Positions 58,710 through 64,000 of a DNA stretch of 64,000 bases are shown here, one piece after another. Made by a program: the position numbers and the translations under genes. Location of the stretch: contig NZ_AYYR01000106.1 in the NCBI RefSeq assembly GCF_001435975.1, positions 1 to 64,000 of the forward strand, written 5' to 3'. The stretch's first letter is position 1. Every line of letters begins with the position of its first letter. The notes below the pieces were generated by a model. The model ran no database searches, was not told where the DNA came from, and saw nothing but the letters and a program-made list of their open reading frames with translations. The stretch is from Secundilactobacillus collinoides DSM 20515 = JCM 1123. GTDB lineage: Bacteria; Bacillota; Bacilli; Lactobacillales; Lactobacillaceae.

Positions 58710-60186
58710 GGTTCATCTTCCCTTCGTAGTGGTTCAGAATTCTGGTTAAAATAAAGGTCATGATGAAGTACAGGATCATCGCGATGAAGACTGGCATAAC
58801 ACCACGGTAGGTGTCAGCTCTAACAATGTTCAACTGGTAGATCAGATCGGTGACCCCAATGATGGAGACGATTGAACTTTCCTTGATCAGGGAAATGAAT
58901 TCGTTCCCTAACGCTGGCCAGATGTTCTTCAAAGCTTGTGGCATGACCACGTACCGCATGGTATCAGTTCTGTTCAACCCAAGACTTTGTGAAGCTTCGG
59001 TTTGCCCCTTCGCAACGGAATCGATCCCGCCACGAATGATTTCCGCGACGTACGCGCCACTGTTCAAGGAAACCGCGATGATACCTGATAACAGAGCCGG
59101 CAGGTTAACAATGATCCCGATCCCGAAGTAAACGAACATCACTTGAACCATCAACGGTGTGCCACGAACAAATTCAATGTAGGCAACGGCAATCGCATGA
59201 ACCAGCTTGTTGTGGCTGAACCGCATCAGTGCTAACAAGGTCCCAAGCAGAACCCCGAAGACAACTGAAATAGCGGAAATAATCATGGTGTATTCGACCC
59301 CTTTTGCGAAGTACTTCCAGTAGTGGAACATGCTGGTGTTGTTTGTGTTGGTCTTCATGTACGTACCGGCAGTCTTTAAGTAACCGTCAGTCAAGTTCTG
59401 TTTCTTAATTTGATCAACACTCTTATTCATGGCGTTGATCAGGGCCGTTGAGCCCTTAGGCGCGGCAATCGCTGCACCAACGTCGTTCTTGTTCAGCTTA
59501 TACCCTGAAGGAATCATGGCTAGGCTAGAATCGTTTTCAACATAGGCCTTTGCAGTAGGTGTTTCCATCCCAACTGCGGCAACCTTGTGGGTCTTTAATG
59601 CTAAAACGAGGTCGGTGTTTTTATCCATCCCCTTGACCGTGACACCGGGAATCCGTTGCTTTGCTAAATCATACTGCAAGGTCCCCGTCTGGGCGCCGAC
59701 CTTTTGGTTCTTTAATTTGGCCCGACTGGAATACTTTAACTTTTCAGCCTTATTGACCAGAAAACTTTGACCACCTGAGTAATAAATATGGGTAAAGTCA
59801 ACGGATTGACGACGTTTAGCGGTTGGGTTGATACCCCCGATAGCAACGTCGGCCTTGCCCGTTTCAATCGCAACCAGCAATGAGTCAAAACTCATACTTT
59901 TGACAACAAGCTTGACGCCTAAGCCCTTAGCAACTTTCTTGGCAACAGACATGTCCATCCCAACAATTTTGCTGTTCCCATTTTTCGTGGTCTGGAATTC
60001 ATACGGTGGATAATCAGGTGAAGTTGCCACCACCAGAGTGCCCTTCTCCTTAACTTTCTGTAAAGAATTATCAGCCGCGTAAGCTGTTTGGTCGTTGGTC
60101 GTCACGTTACTGAAACTGACAAAGAATAATAGCGATAAGCATAATGCAAGCACTGCTTGCAACACATGTTTCCCCTTAATGGTCAT
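58699..60186 (-). CDS. Fused substrate-binding and permease protein of a glutamine-type ABC transporter (495 aa)
   Basis: Signal peptide (about 1-37, ending QTAYA), periplasmic-binding-type domain ([36 protein letters not shown]) to about 275. The permease domain follows, with [20 protein letters not shown]-like helices and the EAA loop ([23 protein letters not shown]). Fused GlnPH proteins are common in lactic acid bacteria. Confidence 0.92.
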   Translation of the reverse strand: MTIKGKHVLQAVLALCLSLLFFVSFSNVTTNDQTAYAADNSLQKVKEKGTLVVATSPDYPPYEFQTTKNGNSKIVGMDMSVAKKVAKGLGVKLVVKSMSFDSLLVAIETGKADVAIGGINPTAKRRQSVDFTHIYYSGGQSFLVNKAEKLKYSSRAKLKNQKVGAQTGTLQYDLAKQRIPGVTVKGMDKNTDLVLALKTHKVAAVGMETPTAKAYVENDSSLAMIPSGYKLNKNDVGAAIAAPKGSTALINAMNKSVDQIKKQNLTDGYLKTAGTYMKTNTNNTSMFHYWKYFAKGVEYTMIISAISVVFGVLLGTLLALMRFSHNKLVHAIAVAYIEFVRGTPLMVQVMFVYFGIGIIVNLPALLSGIIAVSLNSGAYVAEIIRGGIDSVAKGQTEASQSLGLNRTDTMRYVVMPQALKNIWPALGNEFISLIKESSIVSIIGVTDLIYQLNIVRADTYRGVMPVFIAMILYFIMTFILTRILNHYEGKMNHAK

Positions 60187-60363
60187 CCGCGAACTTCCTC
60201 TCTAAATTTGTATCCTCTAATTTTTGATACTTCTAACAATACACCATTCACATTCTTTATGCAATAAAATTTAAGAAAAAGACTTTTTTATACACATATT
60301 CTTGATGTAACCGCTTTTTTATTCAATATCATCACAATATTCAATTATGAGAAACCGCAAAAA

Positions 60364-60392
60364 ATGACAAATGGCCGATTTTCTGCTAAGAT
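60364..60392 (+). promoter_or_regulatory. Promoter of the small plus-strand gene
   Basis: ATGACA (60364-60369), 17 nt, TAAGAT (60387-60392); a start near 60399 leaves a short leader before AAGGAGG. Confidence 0.6.
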
Positions 60393-60419
60393 ATAGTCCA
60401 AAGTAAGGAGGCATCAACC

Positions 60420-60590
60420 ATGGGTCTTAAGGTAAAACGACAAGATAATCTCGACTCCATGTTCGGTAAATTTGCCGAAATGGATCTAAAAGACGACAAG
60501 CGTGATAAGTTCCTGAAGCGCGATGAACAAAAAGATACAACTAAGACAGCTAAAGATTTAATTAAAGAAAAGCGGAGTTACCACAAGTAA
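60420..60590 (+). CDS. Small charged protein, SPJ_0845-family-like (56 aa)
   Basis: MGLKVKRQDNLDSMFGKFAE..., then a very charged Lys/Asp-rich tail. The 'KxxDNLDxMFxKFA' start resembles the SPJ_0845 family of small streptococcal/lactobacillar proteins of unknown function. AAGGAGG lies 8 nt before the ATG, and a terminator follows, so it is a monocistronic gene. Confidence 0.65.
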   Translation: MGLKVKRQDNLDSMFGKFAEMDLKDDKRDKFLKRDEQKDTTKTAKDLIKEKRSYHK

Positions 60591-60618
60591 CAGTTGTGGG
60601 ACAACGTCTAAAGACAAA

Positions 60619-60680
60619 CACAAAAGGCCCCAAAGACAGTAATCTCAAACGAGATTCTTGTCTTTGGGGTCTTTTGTGCG
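60619..60680. terminator. Long bidirectional terminator
   Basis: CACAAAAGGCCCCAAAGACA pairs with TGTCTTTGGGGTCTTTTGTG with an inner AATCTC/GAGATT stem, about 26 bp in total. Confidence 0.85.
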
Positions 60681-60755
60681 CCTGTCTATGTCTATTCAAT
60701 TCAAATACAGTGCCGCTAGTGCGCCAAAAAATACAGTGACAAACCGTTCTGTTCC

Positions 60756-61355
60756 CTATTCGTCCAACTTGTCGCTATCTGGATTAAACCGCATCCCCAC
60801 CAGTAAAATTTGAAGTGTGACGACCACCATCTGCAACGCTGGCACGTAAATCAAAATAACGACCACCACAGCAGTTTGCACAACAAAGATCTTCCAATTG
60901 CTCAGATACCGATAAATCAGCATATGACTAATGTTCTCAGCAACTTGTTCGTGCCCTGACTCCCGATTGGCAACGATCAGCACCCGCGACAACCAAGCAT
61001 AGGCAAAACTCCATGCCAGATAGACGATAAAGTAAAAAATCTCCGGTCCTTGTTCATTCAAACCGCGACCGACCCAGGCCGTCGCTACGGGCAAGAAGGA
61101 AGTTGTAAACATCCAAAAATTGTTTGCCCAGTATATCCGTTGTGTGATGTGTTTGGTCTGGGTAAACATGTAATGATGGTTGTACCAAGCCGTCCCAATG
61201 AATAAGTACCCGATGGCATATGAAATCAAATATGGCAACTGATCAACCATCGCCGATAACTGAAACGACTCCGGTACCTTAAATTCTAGGATCATAATCG
61301 TTAAAATAATTGCTAAAACAGCATCCGTGAATGCCTCTAAACGCCCTTTATTCAA
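60756..61355 (-). CDS. TMEM175-family potassium channel-like protein (199 aa)
   Basis: N-terminal signature RLEAFTDAVLAIILTIMILE matches the TMEM175 (DUF1211) family motif (RxxxFSDxVxAI). Five to six hydrophobic segments follow. TTG start at 61355 with GGGGGTGAT upstream; the frame to 61493 has no supporting site and runs into a terminator. K+ conductance is family knowledge. Confidence 0.85.
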   Translation of the reverse strand: MNKGRLEAFTDAVLAIILTIMILEFKVPESFQLSAMVDQLPYLISYAIGYLFIGTAWYNHHYMFTQTKHITQRIYWANNFWMFTTSFLPVATAWVGRGLNEQGPEIFYFIVYLAWSFAYAWLSRVLIVANRESGHEQVAENISHMLIYRYLSNWKIFVVQTAVVVVILIYVPALQMVVVTLQILLVGMRFNPDSDKLDE

Positions 61356-61468
61356 CCGAATCACCCCCGTATAAGCCCAGAATACCCCACCGTTGTCCAA
61401 TTGACTACTATGCAGACTCCAACACAAAGCGCGCGGAACCGAACGACACCAACCAAAGATTAGCAAAG

Positions 61469-61520
61469 AAACGGCCTGTTTTACAAAACCCAAATTTGGA
61501 TTCTATAAAACAGGCCGTTT
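61469..61520 (-). terminator. argGH terminator
   Basis: On the minus strand AAACGGCCTGTTTTA pairs with TAAAACAGGCCGTTT, followed by CTTTG. It lies 41 nt after the argH stop. Confidence 0.7.
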
Positions 61521-61561
61521 CTGTCCCAGTCTTTGACCGGTTTATTGCATTCGTTTTAGTG

Positions 61562-62944
61562 TTACAGATTCAATTCTTGTTTCGCAACTTCAATCTGATG
61601 CCGAACCTGGTCAAAACCAGTGCCGCCTTCGGAATGCCGGCGCTCAACGGCCACTTCCGACTTCAAATCATTGTACACATCTGCTTCGATGGCTGGTGAG
61701 GCCTTCTTTAAGTCTTCCAGGGACATATCCTGCAGGTTCTGATGAGTTTGAATCCCCTTCAAAACAAGCTGACCCACGATGCCGTGCGCTTCTCTGAACG
61801 GTACCCCCTTGGCTGCCAAATAATCAGCCAGTTCAGTTGCGTTAGAAAAGTCGTTTTCGGTCGCGTGCTGCATATTATCCTTCTTAACGGTCAGTGTTGA
61901 AATCATCCCGTTAAAGACACGCAGGGCTGGTAAAAGCGTCTTAACCGTGTCAAACACGCCTTCCTTGTCCTCTTGAAGGTCCTTATTGTACGCAAGCGGC
62001 AATGACTTCATCGTGGCTAAGAGGCCCATTAAATGACCGTAAACGCGGCCGCTCTTGCCACGAATCAGTTCAGCCATGTCCGGGTTCTTTTTCTGCGGCA
62101 TGATTGAACTGCCAGTCGTATAGGCGTCACTGAGCTCCAAATACTGGAACTCGTGGCTGACCCACATACTGAGTTCTTCACAGAACCGTGACAGATGCAT
62201 CATCATGATCGAGCTGTTGCTTAAAAATTCCAGCGCGAAGTCCCGGTCAGAAACAGCATCCAGCGAATTAGCATACACGTGGGAGAAGCCCAAAGTCTTA
62301 GCCGTCATCTGCCGGTCGATTGGGAACGTGGTCCCAGCAAGGGCAGCGGCGCCCAGCGGTGAAATGTCGGTGTGCTGTTCGTTAAACGTAAACCGTTCCT
62401 TATCACGTTTAAACATTTGGTAGTACGCCATCAGATAATGCCCATATGAGATGGGTTGTGCGTGTTGTAAATGCGTGTACCCTGGCATAATGGTCTCGAC
62501 GTTTTCTGAGGCCATCTTGACCAATGTTTTTTGAATCGTGGTTAATTCGTCAATGATCTTGGGTAACCGTTTCTTCAAATACAAATGAAAATCGGTTGCC
62601 ACCTGGTCATTCCGTGACCGGCCAGTGTGCAATTTTCCAGCAACGGCACCGATCCGGTCCGTTAAGATGGCTTCGATATTCATATGGATATCTTCGTTTT
62701 CAACGGTAAAGTTCAGCTTGCCGGCTTCTAGATCTGTTTGAATCCCTTCCAGCCCAGCAATAATCTGATCACTGTCATCAGCATTCAGAATTCCAGTGGC
62801 CTTTAACATCTTGACGTGAGCTAATGAGCCCTCGATGTCCTCTTCAGCCATCAGTTGATCAAAGGAAATGGAGGCACCAAAAGCATCGACCCAAGCGGCA
62901 GCCTGTTCCTGAAAACGACCGCCCCATAGCTTTTTGGTACTCAT
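61562..62944 (-). CDS. argH: Argininosuccinate lyase (460 aa)
   Basis: Signature [25 protein letters not shown] and [17 protein letters not shown] are the other fumarase/ASL motifs. It splits argininosuccinate into arginine and fumarate. The ATG overlaps the argG stop (TAATG), so the two are translationally coupled. Confidence 0.97.
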   Translation of the reverse strand: MSTKKLWGGRFQEQAAAWVDAFGASISFDQLMAEEDIEGSLAHVKMLKATGILNADDSDQIIAGLEGIQTDLEAGKLNFTVENEDIHMNIEAILTDRIGAVAGKLHTGRSRNDQVATDFHLYLKKRLPKIIDELTTIQKTLVKMASENVETIMPGYTHLQHAQPISYGHYLMAYYQMFKRDKERFTFNEQHTDISPLGAAALAGTTFPIDRQMTAKTLGFSHVYANSLDAVSDRDFALEFLSNSSIMMMHLSRFCEELSMWVSHEFQYLELSDAYTTGSSIMPQKKNPDMAELIRGKSGRVYGHLMGLLATMKSLPLAYNKDLQEDKEGVFDTVKTLLPALRVFNGMISTLTVKKDNMQHATENDFSNATELADYLAAKGVPFREAHGIVGQLVLKGIQTHQNLQDMSLEDLKKASPAIEADVYNDLKSEVAVERRHSEGGTGFDQVRHQIEVAKQELNL

Positions 62945-64000
62945 TATTTAGCCCCCGTTTTTTCTGATTCTGCCTTCTTTTCTGACTTTACAGCAACCTT
63001 GACCTTACTCTTGGAGTTCTGAGTCACGGCGTTCACAAAAGCAGATTGTTGGTTCTTCATCTTCACTTGTGAATAAACTTGCGTTGGCAGGCCCCAAAGT
63101 TTGATAAAGCCCTTGGCTGCGATTTGGTCAAAGGAATCAGAAGCCGTGTACGTTGCCAGATTCTTGTCGTACAATGAGTTTTCTGACTTCCGGCCTAAGG
63201 TGATGACGTTACCCTTGAATAATTCAACTTTGATAACACCGTTAACAACTTCTTGCGTGGTTTGCAGGAATGATTGTAAAGCACCCATCAGCGGTGAGAA
63301 CCATAACGCGTTGTAAATCATTTCGCTCAACTTGTTTTCGATGACTGGCTTAAAGTGGGCCAGGTCACGTTCGAAAGTCAAGTCTTCAAGTTGTTTGTGG
63401 GCCTTCATCAAAACGGTTGCGGCCGGTGCTTCGTAAACTTCACGAGACTTGATACCGACTAACCGGTTTTCAATGTGGTCGATCCGGCCGATACCGTGCT
63501 CGCCGGCAATTTTGTTCAGTTTTTGAATCAGGTCAGCAAGCTTCATCGACTCGCCGTCCAACTTGGTTGGCACACCCTTAACAAAAGTGATTTCGATATC
63601 CGTTGGTGTATCAGGTGTCTTATCGATCGGGTTGGTCAACGCATAAGCGTCCTCTGGTGCAGAGACCCATGGATCTTCCAGCACGCCGGCTTCGTTAGCC
63701 CGGCCCCAAATGTTAGCGTCGATGGAGTATGGTGAGTCCAAATCAATTGGAATTGGAATGTTGTGTTCCTTTGCGTAGTTGATTTCTTCTTCACGAGACC
63801 AGTGCCAGTCACGAACTGGGCTTAGAACTTCCAAGGCTGGGTTGAGTGCGTGAATTGCAACCTCAAACCGGACTTGGTCGTTCCCTTTGCCAGTGCAACC
63901 ATGGGCAACGGCGGTAGCATTTTCTTGTTGCGCAACTTCAACAAGCTTTTTACTGATTAGTGGACGGGATAATGCTGAAATTAATGGGTATTCACCCTCG
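62944..64000 (-). CDS. argG: Argininosuccinate synthase, N-terminus outside the window
   Basis: The frame is open to the right edge. Near the edge it reads [36 protein letters not shown] and [20 protein letters not shown], followed by [14 protein letters not shown]. About 352 of the usual ~400 residues are present; the SGGLDTS ATP-binding start is missing because of the window end, not by mutation. It joins citrulline and aspartate before ArgH. The last ~35 residues are an extra Lys/Ser-rich tail ([18 protein letters not shown]). Confidence 0.95.
   Translation of the reverse strand, partial: EGEYPLISALSRPLISKKLVEVAQQENATAVAHGCTGKGNDQVRFEVAIHALNPALEVLSPVRDWHWSREEEINYAKEHNIPIPIDLDSPYSIDANIWGRANEAGVLEDPWVSAPEDAYALTNPIDKTPDTPTDIEITFVKGVPTKLDGESMKLADLIQKLNKIAGEHGIGRIDHIENRLVGIKSREVYEAPAATVLMKAHKQLEDLTFERDLAHFKPVIENKLSEMIYNALWFSPLMGALQSFLQTTQEVVNGVIKVELFKGNVITLGRKSENSLYDKNLATYTASDSFDQIAAKGFIKLWGLPTQVYSQVKMKNQQSAFVNAVTQNSKSKVKVAVKSEKKAESEKTGAK

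Noticed and set aside
62944-63834. Truncated argG beginning at a TTG at 63834
   Set aside because: The same frame is open to the window edge with conserved ArgG sequence, so the gene is only cut by the window.

Overview
The window is a Lactobacillaceae chromosome segment. It carries most of a temperate phage genome with a contractile tail (about positions 54-46,700), followed by conserved low-GC Gram-positive housekeeping genes (46,732-64,000). The family assignment rests on gene content and order (apt-recJ-LapA-rnz, OatA-like acyltransferase, obgE, uvrC, glutamine-type ABC transporter, TMEM175 channel, argG-argH) and on strong AGGAGG-type ribosome binding sites. I cannot name a species.

Prophage layout. 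Nearly all lytic genes are on the minus strand, so they read from right to left. From high to low coordinates they are: Cro-like regulator and antirepressor (39.4-38.4 kb); HTH and small early proteins; RecT with a PD-(D/E)XK nuclease; a replication initiator with a DnaC-type loader; an HNH-type nuclease; many small accessory genes, YopX and a methyltransferase (37-30 kb); a RinA/ArpU-type late regulator (29.5 kb); an RNA-rich intergenic region (28.9-29.5 kb); dUTPase; terminase small and large subunits; portal, minor head, scaffold, decoration and capsid; head-tail connectors; sheath, tube, tail chaperone, tape measure, baseplate and fibre. The left edge has terminators and an apparent insertion-sequence end. 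No holin or endolysin is visible in the window. The lysogeny block is on the plus strand (39.5-46.4 kb): two separate repressor/Cro switches, an ImmA-type protease, membrane and zinc-ribbon lysogenic-conversion genes, an Ltp-like superinfection-exclusion protein and a tyrosine integrase.

Main unusual points. (1) The large terminase gene is interrupted by a 323-nt group I intron at the conserved Walker B acidic residues; splicing restores one 453-codon frame. (2) The sheath looks split over two genes, the first carrying Ig-like repeats. (3) A LysM tail protein contains a large predicted beta-propeller. (4) The tail-assembly chaperone is probably made with a +1 (or -2) frameshift. (5) Two tandem immunity modules each have their own operators. 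(6) Several very short plus-strand transcription units lie opposite the lytic genes: two similar units in the 29-kb gap, one with a consensus promoter at 30.07 kb and one at 37.3 kb. (7) A degenerate tRNA-like gene (29.3 kb) and a tRNA-Met 5' half that ends as a terminator (44.5 kb).

Host part. apt, recJ, a LapA-like protein and rnz form a minus-strand group. A divergent pair (hypothetical protein and lipoprotein) follows. Then come OatA-like acyltransferase, ObgE, UvrC, GlnQ with fused GlnPH, a small plus-strand protein, a TMEM175 channel, and overlapping argG-argH. argG runs off the right edge.
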